Source: a virus. From it: a stretch of 64,000 nt of DNA. Every line of letters begins with the position of its first letter. Position 1 is the stretch's first letter. The DNA lies in IMG/VR virus record IMGVR_UViG_3300029319_007985, positions 108,390 through 172,389 of that record, one strand, 5' to 3'. Under the pieces are notes generated by a model, which was not told the DNA's origin, did no database searches, and saw only the letters and a list, made by a program, of their open reading frames with translations. The translations under genes were made by a program, and so were the position numbers. Positions 33,696 through 42,547 of the stretch are shown one piece after another.

Positions 33696-34198
33696 CAATA
33701 AATGCAAAAACATTAGTAAAAGATAAATTTTGGATACTTGAGGAGAATGGTAGTAAACTTGGCACTCTACAGAAAAAAGATGGTAATGGATGGATCTTTT
33801 TAAGTAAGCAAGACCAAAGGCAAGTTTTCCATACGCCGGAGAGCCTTAGAGAAAAATTTGGTATTGATATCTTTACAGTAGAACCAAAAATTGAAGAACC
33901 AGTTGAGCAAGAACAAAACTTGTTTGTACATGGTTATCCAGTTTCACAGAAGCCTTTCAATCCAATGTTCGATGTGCAGAAACAATTGCCAATTTATTCA
34001 AAGACACAAAAAAGTAAAAGTTTGTTTTGCGCAGGATACTACATCATTTGCTTTGAAAAAGGCTGGAGGAAGGCCTACTGTCCGAAACTAATTACTTTAC
34101 AACGTTATCCTTATAAAGGACCTATGAAAACAAAACTAGAAATGCAACAAATATTAAACAATGCAATCAAAGAACAAAATACAAACACGTCCAATTGA
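33692..34198 (+). CDS. Conserved phage protein, unknown
   Basis: 168 residues. N-terminal FWILEENGSKLGTLQKKDGNGWIF has the look of a small beta domain. A Cys-Lys stretch KSKSLFCAGYYIICFEKGWRKAYCPKL sits near 109-135 (metal or nucleic-acid binding possible). Conserved in marine T4-like phages from memory, function not established. Coupled to both neighbours. Confidence 0.6.
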   Translation: MTINAKTLVKDKFWILEENGSKLGTLQKKDGNGWIFLSKQDQRQVFHTPESLREKFGIDIFTVEPKIEEPVEQEQNLFVHGYPVSQKPFNPMFDVQKQLPIYSKTQKSKSLFCAGYYIICFEKGWRKAYCPKLITLQRYPYKGPMKTKLEMQQILNNAIKEQNTNTSN

Positions 34199-34415
34199 AG
34201 ATTTTATTGGACAAGTGAGAACTGCTAAAAGCGGACAACAGAAACAAATCACTTTGCCTATTAAAGAAGCAGAAAAACTTGCTGACAGTCTTGCCCAGAC
34301 AATGACTAGACTAGCAGGAATCCAAGAAGAAATAATTGAAGCATATAAATCTGTCCAGCAGACACAGAACGTCAACGTCGAAATGGATGGTGGCAATTTT
34401 AAAAGTGAAAAATAA
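34161..34415 (+). CDS. Small conserved phage protein, unknown
   Basis: 84 residues: Gln/Lys-rich N-terminus, then KEAEKLADSLAQTMTRLAGIQEEII, predicted helical. It overlaps the previous gene by 38 bases and the next by 29. No function assignable. Confidence 0.6.
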   Translation: MQSKNKIQTRPIEDFIGQVRTAKSGQQKQITLPIKEAEKLADSLAQTMTRLAGIQEEIIEAYKSVQQTQNVNVEMDGGNFKSEK

Positions 34416-34926
34416 TATCCAAATCGTATTACACAAAGGTGGTTTTGCAGGAGATTTAGTCACTGCATTGTACGACCAAACTGCCCTACTTAATTTAAAC
34501 AGCACTGGAAAAATTAGTCTACGTCCTGAAAGAACACTGTTGCAACAAGAAAATCAATTGTCACTAGATGAAAAAAACAGTTTACTTGAACAACAAAAAG
34601 TTCTAAGTGTGTGTGATCCTGAGTTCAGTTTGTTACATCAGAAAGGCACATTGTTTTTGTACAGCAGTGATAAGAAAATGACAGATTTCTTTTGCCATAG
34701 GTTTGCAAAACACAATCCAGAATACTTTAAATCAGTCACAATAAGTGAATACTCAGACGAACATGACAAATGGAGAGACTTCTGGATTAATAAGTTTACC
34801 CACAAGTTGGATATGTCTAAGATTTTTGAAGATTATTTTCTAGATAATATGCCCTTTATGTCAAAAGATGACACCAAAGTTACTTTATTTGAAAATTGGA
34901 AAAAGTTAAACAGCATTCTCCAGTAA
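34387..34926 (+). CDS. Conserved phage protein with KGGFAGDL motif, unknown
   Basis: About 179 residues from ATG 34387 (GTG 34405 also possible). Starts ... NIQIVLHKGGFAGDLVTALYDQ, which looks like a P-loop-like or FAD-like Gly-rich turn but does not fit either well; I would not name a fold. The C-terminal half is acidic and Trp-rich. It ends against a convergent minus-strand gene (21-base overlap). Confidence 0.5.
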   Translation: MVAILKVKNNIQIVLHKGGFAGDLVTALYDQTALLNLNSTGKISLRPERTLLQQENQLSLDEKNSLLEQQKVLSVCDPEFSLLHQKGTLFLYSSDKKMTDFFCHRFAKHNPEYFKSVTISEYSDEHDKWRDFWINKFTHKLDMSKIFEDYFLDNMPFMSKDDTKVTLFENWKKLNSILQ

Positions 34927-35736
34927 TTTTTTTACTCCAAAAAGTTCTGCCCTATCAATGCTAAATGCGGCATGTATTATATTACTAGGCCTTAATTTCA
35001 ACTCCTTGCAAATTGTATCATACTTAGATTTGAATTTAGTAATTAAATGGTCAAGTTCAAAATTATCTAGATAAAGACAACCTATTTGGTATGAAATTTT
35101 TGGGATCATACCAGATTTATTCATAATTGATATACTGTCTTTGTTATCAGTCTGCTTACTCCACCTTACTCCGATCCTGTTCCAACCCATGCAATATGCT
35201 TTACTAAGGCTCATTGCTATTGACTTTATACAATCATATGACACGTTGTAAGTCACATTGAATGAAGCAGGAAGCCATGAACCATCTAAATGAACTTCTA
35301 CTCCTAGTGCTTGACACTTGTTCATAATTTCAGCAAATTGCTTGTGTGGACCCAGGTGACCAGGAAATGGCATGGCCATTAAAAGTGGCTTGTCTGCACT
35401 AAGGGTATCAATGTTTGTATACGTTATATCAGGTTTAAGCCTTTTGTAGTAGTTGTAGTCGTGTTCAAATATCTGTAAATTTTCTATGTTATACTTTAAC
35501 AACAGGTTATCGATAAAATGATGACATCCAATAATTAGATCTTTATGATCAAACTTGTCAAGTCCTTGTATTTCCACAGATTTGTATTGCTTGATTCTCG
35601 CTTGAAATTTTTCTATAAAGTCATTCTTGGTATAATGTCCTATTTGTTTATGAGATATCTGCTTCGCAAGTTCATCAAACTCTTTACAGTTTAAATTAGG
35701 TAAATGAAATGGTGTTAGTAAATCTTTATTCAACAT
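34906..35736 (-). CDS. Compact PLP-dependent aminotransferase-like protein
   Basis: 276 residues, much shorter than a normal class I/II aminotransferase (about 400). Near the end of the fold VEVHLDGSW (Asp151) and SMSLSKAYCMGWNRIG (Lys179, Arg187) have the spacing of the PLP Asp, Schiff-base Lys and phosphate-binding Arg of fold type I. FPGHLGPHKQFAEIMNKC sits where the NPxG-type loop is found. The N-terminal Gly-rich segment and large C-terminal domain appear reduced. It is the second gene of a two-gene minus-strand unit with an oxygenase-like protein. Confidence 0.6.
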   Translation of the reverse strand: MLNKDLLTPFHLPNLNCKEFDELAKQISHKQIGHYTKNDFIEKFQARIKQYKSVEIQGLDKFDHKDLIIGCHHFIDNLLLKYNIENLQIFEHDYNYYKRLKPDITYTNIDTLSADKPLLMAMPFPGHLGPHKQFAEIMNKCQALGVEVHLDGSWLPASFNVTYNVSYDCIKSIAMSLSKAYCMGWNRIGVRWSKQTDNKDSISIMNKSGMIPKISYQIGCLYLDNFELDHLITKFKSKYDTICKELKLRPSNIIHAAFSIDRAELFGVKKLLENAV

Positions 35737-36307
35737 AGGTATGGATTACGAAACATTCTTTCGTTTTAAAATTGTTAAAATGACTACTACAATGGTCCAG
35801 TTCGCTTTTCCACCATATCATATCTAGCGGACTCCAATTAATAATTTCATCAATTTGCTTGTTTTCGAGTTGGACTGGCTGGCAATGACTTAGATGCTTC
35901 TTCCTATCTTGTTCAGAAACACTACTTGTGTCACTTCTAAAAAATACTGTAGATGCTAGGCTACAATTTTCAGGCCTGTTATCTACCGAAACAGGTATCA
36001 AACAACTTACAAAAGGTCTTCCTGTGGCATTGTTGGGCAAAGGTTTTAGGTCCGTGTGTATTGCGAAGGGTTTGGTAAAACTAGAATAGAAAGCAAAGAT
36101 AAGTTTCATATCCTCCTCAAAATAAGTTTGTATCTTTGAAAAGAAAAATTTTTTGAACCAAAGGTACGATGCTGTGTTGTTTATATCAATACCATAGCAC
36201 TTGTCACCAAGGTTACTCAATGTCGGTGTGTTTTTTAAAAAAATGTTTTTGAAATCATCTGCTTCTTTTTTGGTTAGAACATTTTTGATTTTGTTGAAAT
36301 TTTGCAT
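35726..36307 (-). CDS. 2OG-Fe(II) oxygenase-like protein
   Basis: 193 residues. FAIHTDLKPLP (His84, Asp86) gives an HxD and DHCSSHFNNF (His172 or His176) the distal His, the facial triad of 2-oxoglutarate-dependent Fe(II) oxygenases. RPFVSCLIPVSV is a strand between them. No clear Arg/Lys 2OG-binding residue after the distal His, so assignment is moderate. It precedes the PLP enzyme (11-base overlap), so the two may modify the same substrate. Confidence 0.55.
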   Translation of the reverse strand: MQNFNKIKNVLTKKEADDFKNIFLKNTPTLSNLGDKCYGIDINNTASYLWFKKFFFSKIQTYFEEDMKLIFAFYSSFTKPFAIHTDLKPLPNNATGRPFVSCLIPVSVDNRPENCSLASTVFFRSDTSSVSEQDRKKHLSHCQPVQLENKQIDEIINWSPLDMIWWKSELDHCSSHFNNFKTKECFVIHTYVE

Positions 36308-36320
36308 ACTTGTATGTCTA

Positions 36321-36326
36321 ATTATA
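36321..36326 (-). promoter_or_regulatory. Possible -10 box for the minus-strand pair
   Basis: On the minus strand TATAAT lies 13 bases before ATG 36307; the -35 (TTTTGG at 17-base spacing) is weak. Region 36308-36387 between divergent genes otherwise holds only the late-type motif for 36388. Confidence 0.4.
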
Positions 36327-36387
36327 CACTAAAAACTGCCCAGCCAAAATATATTGCATACAATTTTTGGTAAATACTGTCACAATT

Positions 36388-36675
36388 ATGAGCAGACCAA
36401 AACCCACAGTGCTGTTGTCAGTCAGCAATAAAGATACCTACAAGCAGGAAGAAGTTCTAGCGGCAGAAGGCATATGGGCAGTTTTCTATGACGGCAAGCC
36501 AATTAATCTTAAATCAAGCAGTTTGGTCTCTAACTATCCTGGCCCAAAATATAAGAAAGTATCTTTCAGTAATCCAGGACACGCTGAAAACTTAGCAAAA
36601 AAACTAAACACACAACACAAGACAGACAAGTTCGCTGTATTCCTTTTAAAATCAGGCACCAAATTTACAAGATAA
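36388..36675 (+). CDS. Small conserved phage protein, unknown
   Basis: 95 residues starting MSRPKPTVLLSVSNKDTYKQ; ATG 36388 chosen since GTAAATACTG lies about 10 bases upstream and no RBS supports the earlier start. The sequence is beta/alpha with AVFYDGKPINLK and FSNPGHAENLAKKL. Function unknown. Confidence 0.6.
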   Translation: MSRPKPTVLLSVSNKDTYKQEEVLAAEGIWAVFYDGKPINLKSSSLVSNYPGPKYKKVSFSNPGHAENLAKKLNTQHKTDKFAVFLLKSGTKFTR

Positions 36676-36683
36676 TTAAGTGT

Positions 36684-37079
36684 ATGGACACTAAAACTGC
36701 CTACACTCGCACCTTTATGGGCCTATTGGAACAGCCGATCCATGATGAAAGCGTCAAGACGAACTATTACACTTGGTGGCAAAATGTTCGTGAAAGTTAC
36801 CAGGCGAGAAGTCTTAGACTTACTAAAATTGGACTAGAAACAGTAGTAAAACTTGATATAAAAACTTACGAAATAAAGTTTCCAGATAAGATTATATTCA
36901 CGCCACAAACATACCTTTGGTTGGATGAATTTGTGGATTGTCCTTATTTTGTAGACAAAAAGAAGATAATAGTCACAATGGAAAAAATGGCATTGCAACT
37001 AATGATGTTTGCTGGAGATGTAACAAAATATGGCCTTGCACGAGCCATGAGTAAAATAGATGAACAAAAAAATCACTAA
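36684..37079 (+). CDS. Conserved phage protein, unknown
   Basis: 131 residues: RTFMGLLEQPIHDESVKTNY, WWQNVRESYQARSLRLTKIG and FPDKIIFTPQTYLWLDEF. No known motif. Similar proteins occur in marine T4-like phages from memory. Sits between 36388 and the B12-type radical SAM gene. Confidence 0.6.
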   Translation: MDTKTAYTRTFMGLLEQPIHDESVKTNYYTWWQNVRESYQARSLRLTKIGLETVVKLDIKTYEIKFPDKIIFTPQTYLWLDEFVDCPYFVDKKKIIVTMEKMALQLMMFAGDVTKYGLARAMSKIDEQKNH

Positions 37080-37088
37080 TTTGTTATA

Positions 37089-38987
37089 ATGCACAATATA
37101 GTTTTAGTACAGACACACGACTTGATTGTAAATCGCTACTTGCCACTTGCTGTAAGCAATATTTGGCTCTATGCTCAAAAGAGTGAAAAAGTAAAACAGA
37201 ATTATTGTGTCCGTGATGTGGTTATTGATAAAGTGGATACAGAAAAATATGTCGCAGACATGGAGTTTACACCAGATATATTTGCATTCAGCGTGTATGT
37301 TTGGAACTGGAAACACACAAAAGAATTTGCGCAGTCAATAAAGAAACGTTTTCCCGCCTGTAAAATAATAGTGGGAGGACCGCAGATTCCAAAAAACGAT
37401 AAAGATTTTTTTAAAGTTAATCATTTCTTTGATATTGCAGTGCTTGGCGAAGGTGAGATAGCATTCAGGCATATATTAGAAAATCACTGCGAACCTTTAG
37501 AGCATCCAAATGTTTTCTATAAAGGCATGCCATTGCCAAACAGCATAGACAGGGTAGAGAAACTAGATGACATTCCATCTCCTATACTTTCTGGATTCTA
37601 TGATGGCATAATTGAAAAATATAATAAGAAATATAAAGATGTAAAATGGGGTGTGATTTATGAAACTATGCGAGGCTGTCCGTACCATTGTGCGTTTTGT
37701 GATATTGGTGATTCATACTACAACAAAGCCAAGCAGTTTCACATTTCAAGAGTTTACAAAGAAATAGACTGGATGAGTAAAAACAAGATAGAGTACGTTT
37801 CAGTGGCAGACTCGAACTGGGGCATATTTGAACGCGACCTTGATATATCCAAATATGTGATATACAATAAATTGACTCATGGTTACCCCAAGCATTGGGA
37901 CGTCTCATTTGCCAAGAACAATTACGAAAGAGTATTCAAGATAGCACTCCACGACAAACTGAAGGACAGTAAAATTTTCAAGGGTGTAACATTTGCATAT
38001 CAGAGCACCGACGTTGATGTGTTGAAGGCTATTGACCGATTCAACATAGATGCCAAAAAATCCAAAGAGATGATGGACAAGTTTGCTAAAAATGAGATAG
38101 CCATGTATTCTGAACTTGTGTTCCCACTACCAATGGATACAATAGACACGTTGAAAAACAGCATAGAAGATGTGATCAAGTACGGACAGAAAGGTTTCCT
38201 AATGGTCCACCCCACAGCAGTAACACCAAACGCCAGTTTAAACAATAAAGAAACTAAAGAAAAACATGGGATAAATGTTAGGACCATAGGGGTAGACACA
38301 TTTGGTATAATCAGTGACAATGGAAAAGACTATGATGATAATCATGAAATGATAGTGTCAACAAACACTCTATCGGAATCCGAACATGTTGTCGCGTACT
38401 GTTTTGCATGGGCGATGATAACCATGTACTACTACGGTTGGGCACATCATATAATCGAATATCTGGTGAAGAAGACACAAAAAAAATATACGGAAATTGT
38501 GCAAGATATCATAGACCATGCGTTGAAAGACAAAAACAATATCTTCTACAAAGAATATATGGAGACAAAAAAACACATTACAAAAGTTTTGAAAAATAAA
38601 ACCGGATGGAATAGAGATACATTTAAGGATGGCAATCTAATGCTAGAGCCAAAGGCCGCTAGTTCATCAATTTTTCTAAGTGAAAAACAAGATCTCTTCA
38701 ACTTTCTTGAGTCATTCCTTATAGATTTTGGTATTCCTGAAACAACCACTAAACAATTAATAACTTTTAGTGAAAATGCTTGTTTTGATTTTAGGAAAAC
38801 TTACCCAATAAAACAAAAATTTGAAAGTCAGTTGTTAAAAGATCTGTGTGGTTTACAAACAGATGTTGTTATATTTGACCATTATGATATGGAGACAGAA
38901 TTTACCATGGAAGAATTTTGTAGAAAAGCATATCATTGGCAGAGAAAAAACACATATTGGAAGTGTGCCATCACAAAAAGTCAATAA
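37089..38987 (+). CDS. B12-binding-type radical SAM protein
   Basis: 632 residues. N-terminal 190 residues resemble the cobalamin-binding domain of class B methylthio/methyltransferases: DIFAFSVYVWNWKHT, CKIIVGGPQIPKND, GEGEIAFRHIL. Radical SAM motif MRGCPYHCAFCDIG (Cys197, 201, 204). The C-terminal ~250 residues are helical, ending with a Tyr/Trp-rich region. Family members methylate or rearrange unreactive carbons; the target is unknown. The predicted -10-like TATAAT overlaps the ATG and is not a useful promoter call. Confidence 0.82.
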   Translation: MHNIVLVQTHDLIVNRYLPLAVSNIWLYAQKSEKVKQNYCVRDVVIDKVDTEKYVADMEFTPDIFAFSVYVWNWKHTKEFAQSIKKRFPACKIIVGGPQIPKNDKDFFKVNHFFDIAVLGEGEIAFRHILENHCEPLEHPNVFYKGMPLPNSIDRVEKLDDIPSPILSGFYDGIIEKYNKKYKDVKWGVIYETMRGCPYHCAFCDIGDSYYNKAKQFHISRVYKEIDWMSKNKIEYVSVADSNWGIFERDLDISKYVIYNKLTHGYPKHWDVSFAKNNYERVFKIALHDKLKDSKIFKGVTFAYQSTDVDVLKAIDRFNIDAKKSKEMMDKFAKNEIAMYSELVFPLPMDTIDTLKNSIEDVIKYGQKGFLMVHPTAVTPNASLNNKETKEKHGINVRTIGVDTFGIISDNGKDYDDNHEMIVSTNTLSESEHVVAYCFAWAMITMYYYGWAHHIIEYLVKKTQKKYTEIVQDIIDHALKDKNNIFYKEYMETKKHITKVLKNKTGWNRDTFKDGNLMLEPKAASSSIFLSEKQDLFNFLESFLIDFGIPETTTKQLITFSENACFDFRKTYPIKQKFESQLLKDLCGLQTDVVIFDHYDMETEFTMEEFCRKAYHWQRKNTYWKCAITKSQ

Positions 38988-39017
38988 AATAGCGATTTTT
39001 TATCCACAATTACCAGG

Positions 39018-39045
39018 TTGACGTATAACACATTTCTGCTATAAT
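39018..39045 (+). promoter_or_regulatory. Sigma70-type promoter for MoxR-VWA operon
   Basis: TTGACG, 16-base spacer, TATAAT. A leader with AGGAG (39066-39070) precedes ATG 39079, so this operon has a normal leader and RBS. Confidence 0.6.
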
Positions 39046-39078
39046 GGTATTATAAACATTTTAACAGGAGTGTACAAA

Positions 39079-40185
39079 ATGCCAAGAAACAAAAAAAATA
39101 CAGAACAAGCAGTTGGTTCTCAAAATAGAACTGTTACGCCAAACGAGGCTAAAAATGCATTAACACATTGTATTCAATTACAAAGACCAATAATGATGTG
39201 GGGAGCACCAGGTATTGGTAAATCAGACATTGTTAAACAGATTGCAGAAACACAAAACCGAGAAGTTATTGATATAAGACTTCCGCTATGGGAACCCACT
39301 GACATCAAGGGTATTCCTTACTATAATTCAAAAGACAACAACATGGTTTGGGCAAGTCCGGCCGAACTACCTACTGATGAGAAATCTACAGCGATAGTAT
39401 TCTTAGACGAATTAAATTCGGCGGCACCTGCGGTACAGGCGGCGGCATATCAGTTAATACTAAACAGAAGAGTAGGACAATATGTACTTCCGGCCGGGGT
39501 AGCAATAGTTGCCGCTGGTAATAGAGAAAGTGACAAAGGAGTCACTTACAGAATGCCTGCTCCGCTGGCAAACAGATTTGTACACATTGAACTTAGAGTA
39601 GATTATGAGGACTGGTTGCAATGGGCAACTAATCATAAAATTCATGCAGATGTAGTAGGATATTGCACATTTGCAAAACAGGATCTATACGACTTTGACC
39701 CAAGAGGATCAAGTAGATCTTTTGCGACTCCAAGATCATGGAGTTTTGTTTCTCAACTTCTATCAGATGACCTGCCAGAAAGTACGCTCACTGACCTCGT
39801 AGCAGGTTGCGTAGGAGAGGGATTGGCCGTTAAGTTTATGAATCATCGTAAAATTAGCGGTCAACTTCCAAACCCATCTGACATACTGAGCGGTAAAGTT
39901 AAAGACCTAAAGACGAAAGAAATATCAGCAATGTATTCTTTGACTGTTTCTCTGTGCTACGAACTACAACAGGCACACGAAAAGAAAACAAAGAATTGGA
40001 ACGAACAGGCAGATAGATTCTTCCACTACATGATGGACAACTTTGAAACTGAGTTGGTTGTTATGGGTGCGAAGATAGCCTTAACAAATTACAAACTTCC
40101 GTTCGATCCTAGCAAGTTAAAATCATTTGATAGGTTCCATAAGAAGTTTGGCAAATATGTCATAACTGCTATGGAGTCTAAATAA
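39079..40185 (+). CDS. MoxR-family AAA+ ATPase
   Basis: 368 residues. Walker A GAPGIGKSD (42-50), Walker B TAIVFLDELNS (about 105-114), sensor-like AAGNRESDKG near 155 and RFVHIEL near 175. MoxR ATPases work with VWA-domain partners as chaperones that load metal or assemble complexes. ATG 39079 has an AGGAG Shine-Dalgarno, and the next gene, a VWA/HExxH protein, starts at its stop codon. Confidence 0.87.
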   Translation: MPRNKKNTEQAVGSQNRTVTPNEAKNALTHCIQLQRPIMMWGAPGIGKSDIVKQIAETQNREVIDIRLPLWEPTDIKGIPYYNSKDNNMVWASPAELPTDEKSTAIVFLDELNSAAPAVQAAAYQLILNRRVGQYVLPAGVAIVAAGNRESDKGVTYRMPAPLANRFVHIELRVDYEDWLQWATNHKIHADVVGYCTFAKQDLYDFDPRGSSRSFATPRSWSFVSQLLSDDLPESTLTDLVAGCVGEGLAVKFMNHRKISGQLPNPSDILSGKVKDLKTKEISAMYSLTVSLCYELQQAHEKKTKNWNEQADRFFHYMMDNFETELVVMGAKIALTNYKLPFDPSKLKSFDRFHKKFGKYVITAMESK

Positions 40186-41411
40186 TGTCTGATCAACCAA
40201 TCATAGACAAATTAGTCACAGCAAGGATAGGTCTACTACTAAAACATCCTTTTTTTGGCAACCTTGCAACTAGGTTAAAATTAGTCAATGCTGACGACTG
40301 GTGTCCTACAGCGGCCACTGATGGTAGACACTTCTTTTACAACACAAAGTTTATTGATTCACTTACTCCAAAAGAATCAGAATTTTTATTTGGACACGAA
40401 GTCCTACACAATGTTTTTGAACATATGCTTTTAAGGATCGGGGACAGAGATCCAATGCTATGGAACATTGCGGCCGATTATGCAGTAAATCAAATTTTAG
40501 TTGATGGACAAATTGGTGAGATGCCAAAGGACGGAAAAGGCAAAGATAAAGGATTTCAGGACGACAAATATAAGGATTGGAACGCCGAAAGAATTTATGA
40601 CGACATTTATAAGCAGGCCAAAAAGAACGGAAAAAAAATGTTAGACAAAATGGGAGAACTTATTGACGATCACCAGGAATGGGGCAAAGATGGAGCCAAC
40701 GGTAATGAAAAACAAAAAGGAAAGAAAGCGACTGGTAGACCTGTTTACAGCAAAGAAGAGTTGAAAAAAATTAAGGACGAAATAAAAGAAGCAATGGTAA
40801 GTGCGGCACAGTCAACTGGTGCTGGTAGTCTTCCTGGTGCGATTCAGAGAATGATAAAGGATCTCCTAGAGCCTAAAATGGACTGGAGAGAAATATTACA
40901 ACAACAGATAATGAGCACGATCAAGAGCGACTACACTTGGATGAGGCCAAGTAGAAAGAGTTGGCATACTTCTGCTGTACTACCAGGACAAAACAACGAT
41001 GAAATGATTGATATTTGTTTAGCCTTAGACGCCTCTGGATCAATAACTGATCATCAATGTAAGATATTTTTATCAGAAGTCAAAAGCATAATGGACCAGT
41101 ACAAAGACTTTAGAATACACCTTTGGAGTTTTGATACCGATGTATTCAATGCAAAAATATTTACTCCAGACAATGCCGATGAATTACTTGAATACAAACT
41201 TGGCAATGGAGGAGGAACCGAATTTGAATGCAATTGGGAGTATATGAAGAACAATGGCATAGAGCCTAAAAAATTTGTGATGTTCACAGACGGTTGGCCT
41301 TTCGATAGTTGGGGCGACCCGCACTATTGCGATACAATATTCCTAATAAACAATCCGTATGAAAGAAACATAAAAGCACCGTTTGGAATGACAGTCACAT
41401 ATGAGGATTAA
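40185..41411 (+). CDS. VWA-domain/HExxH metallopeptidase-like protein (DUF2201-like)
   Basis: 408 residues. N-terminal part has GHEVLHNVFEH (His71, Glu72, His75), the HExxH zinc motif; WNIAADYAVNQIL follows. A basic/charged middle links to a C-terminal VWA domain with LALDASGSITD (Asp282, DxSGS MIDAS), then GTEFECNWEYM and FTDGWPFD. Partner of the MoxR ATPase immediately upstream (TAATG). The layout matches the metallopeptidase/VWA family typical of MoxR operons; true protease activity unknown. Confidence 0.85.
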   Translation: MSDQPIIDKLVTARIGLLLKHPFFGNLATRLKLVNADDWCPTAATDGRHFFYNTKFIDSLTPKESEFLFGHEVLHNVFEHMLLRIGDRDPMLWNIAADYAVNQILVDGQIGEMPKDGKGKDKGFQDDKYKDWNAERIYDDIYKQAKKNGKKMLDKMGELIDDHQEWGKDGANGNEKQKGKKATGRPVYSKEELKKIKDEIKEAMVSAAQSTGAGSLPGAIQRMIKDLLEPKMDWREILQQQIMSTIKSDYTWMRPSRKSWHTSAVLPGQNNDEMIDICLALDASGSITDHQCKIFLSEVKSIMDQYKDFRIHLWSFDTDVFNAKIFTPDNADELLEYKLGNGGGTEFECNWEYMKNNGIEPKKFVMFTDGWPFDSWGDPHYCDTIFLINNPYERNIKAPFGMTVTYED

Positions 41412-41661
41412 TAGTAAAAACTTTTTCGACAGGAAACTTGAAAATGTGCCACCGCACTTTACCAAATTTTCCAAATGGTTTAGTGATTATGAATTACTAA
41501 ATGTTGATCGTTGGATACATGAAAATTGTGCTGGGAGATACTGTTTGGTCAAAACGGTAGAATGGGATAGGAATGCCTGGAGGGCCATGACAACAGTTGG
41601 TTTCGAGGAACCTGGCGACATGACATTGTTCGCATTAAGCGGTCTAGCAACTAAAAAATAA
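41401..41661 (+). CDS. Small unknown protein downstream of VWA gene
   Basis: 86 residues, Trp/Phe/His-rich: FTKFSKWFSDYELLNVDRW and CLVKTVEWDRNAWRAM. It overlaps the VWA gene by 11 bases; not recognised. Confidence 0.55.
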   Translation: MRINSKNFFDRKLENVPPHFTKFSKWFSDYELLNVDRWIHENCAGRYCLVKTVEWDRNAWRAMTTVGFEEPGDMTLFALSGLATKK

Positions 41662-41697
41662 TTACCAAATTACATCCACTTATTGTCTACCAAAAGA

Positions 41698-41726
41698 TTG
41701 ACTCTGCTAATTAAGTTTAGTATAAT
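41698..41726 (+). promoter_or_regulatory. Sigma70-type promoter with normal leader
   Basis: TTGACT, 17-base spacer, TATAAT; AAGGAG lies at 41734-41739 before ATG 41750. The 88-base stretch 41662-41749 contains nothing else visible. Confidence 0.65.
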
Positions 41727-41749
41727 TGTTTATAAGGAGAACAAATTTA

Positions 41750-42031
41750 ATGAATACTAAAACTAAAAAAGAAGCAGATGTAAAAATGGAACAACCTACT
41801 ACATCGGCACCACAGCAACCGGCAGGAAATGACTTGTCTATTGCTGACCTAAAAAACTTAGCAACAATTATAGATGTAGCATCAACTCGTGGAGCATTTA
41901 GAGCCAACGAAATGGCAACAGTTGGAGCCATGTATAATAAACTTCAAGCATTCTTGGTTAAGGTGACACCACCTCAAGCGCCTGCTGGAGACTTAACATC
42001 AGCGGCCGCACCAGCGACTGCTAAAAAATAA
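41750..42031 (+). CDS. Small conserved phage protein, unknown
   Basis: 93 residues from ATG 41750, which has a Shine-Dalgarno 10 bases upstream; a TTG extension further upstream lacks one. Low-complexity Pro/Ala/Thr-rich ends (TTSAPQQPAGND, APAGDLTSAAAP) surround a conserved helix SIADLKNLATIIDVASTRGA. Known across marine T4-like phages, function unknown. Confidence 0.6.
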   Translation: MNTKTKKEADVKMEQPTTSAPQQPAGNDLSIADLKNLATIIDVASTRGAFRANEMATVGAMYNKLQAFLVKVTPPQAPAGDLTSAAAPATAKK

Positions 42032-42040
42032 GGAGAACAC

Positions 42041-42547
42041 ATGGTACAACAAATGATGCCAATGGACATAGAAGGATCAAATAAAGTAGTAGAAGGCAAT
42101 AGGAAAAAATTTAAACACATAGGTAGACTAAAAGACAGTGGCGCCAATGTGGCAATTATTTTTAGAACAGTGCCTGATGAACCTAATCATTGTTTAGTAA
42201 TAGGTCCAAAATTTTTAGATGATACTAATCATAATGCTTTCATGAAAGCACTTGAATCTCAAGAAGGACAAGCATCGTTTGAATTAGGTACCTATCTAAA
42301 TAGAACTGTTTTTCCTGATGGCACAAACATGTTAGCCTTTTTACACCAAGGAAACTATATCAAAAAAATGCTTACAAAAAATGTTGTTGTGACAATGGGG
42401 TCAGGCAACGATGGTGAAGTTTCACTTGATGAGTTGAATAAACTTATTGCAAAAGAACGTGGTGTAAAAGTTTCAGAATTAGCAGTGCAAGATCCAACAC
42501 CTAACCAGACTGCTGATGCCACAAAAAAGAAAACAACCAAAAAATAA
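42041..42547 (+). CDS. Conserved phage protein, unknown
   Basis: 168 residues with AAGGAG RBS before ATG 42041. Sequence blocks: KHIGRLKDSGANVAIIFRTVP, CLVIGPKFLDD, and a lysine-threonine-rich tail. No function recognised. Coupled with the next gene (32-base overlap). Confidence 0.6.
   Translation: MVQQMMPMDIEGSNKVVEGNRKKFKHIGRLKDSGANVAIIFRTVPDEPNHCLVIGPKFLDDTNHNAFMKALESQEGQASFELGTYLNRTVFPDGTNMLAFLHQGNYIKKMLTKNVVVTMGSGNDGEVSLDELNKLIAKERGVKVSELAVQDPTPNQTADATKKKTTKK

Noticed and set aside
37085-37090. TATAAT overlapping the ATG of the B12-type radical SAM gene
   Set aside because: The box spans the start codon, has no -35 at the right distance, and would transcribe from inside the gene; probably chance in AT-rich sequence.
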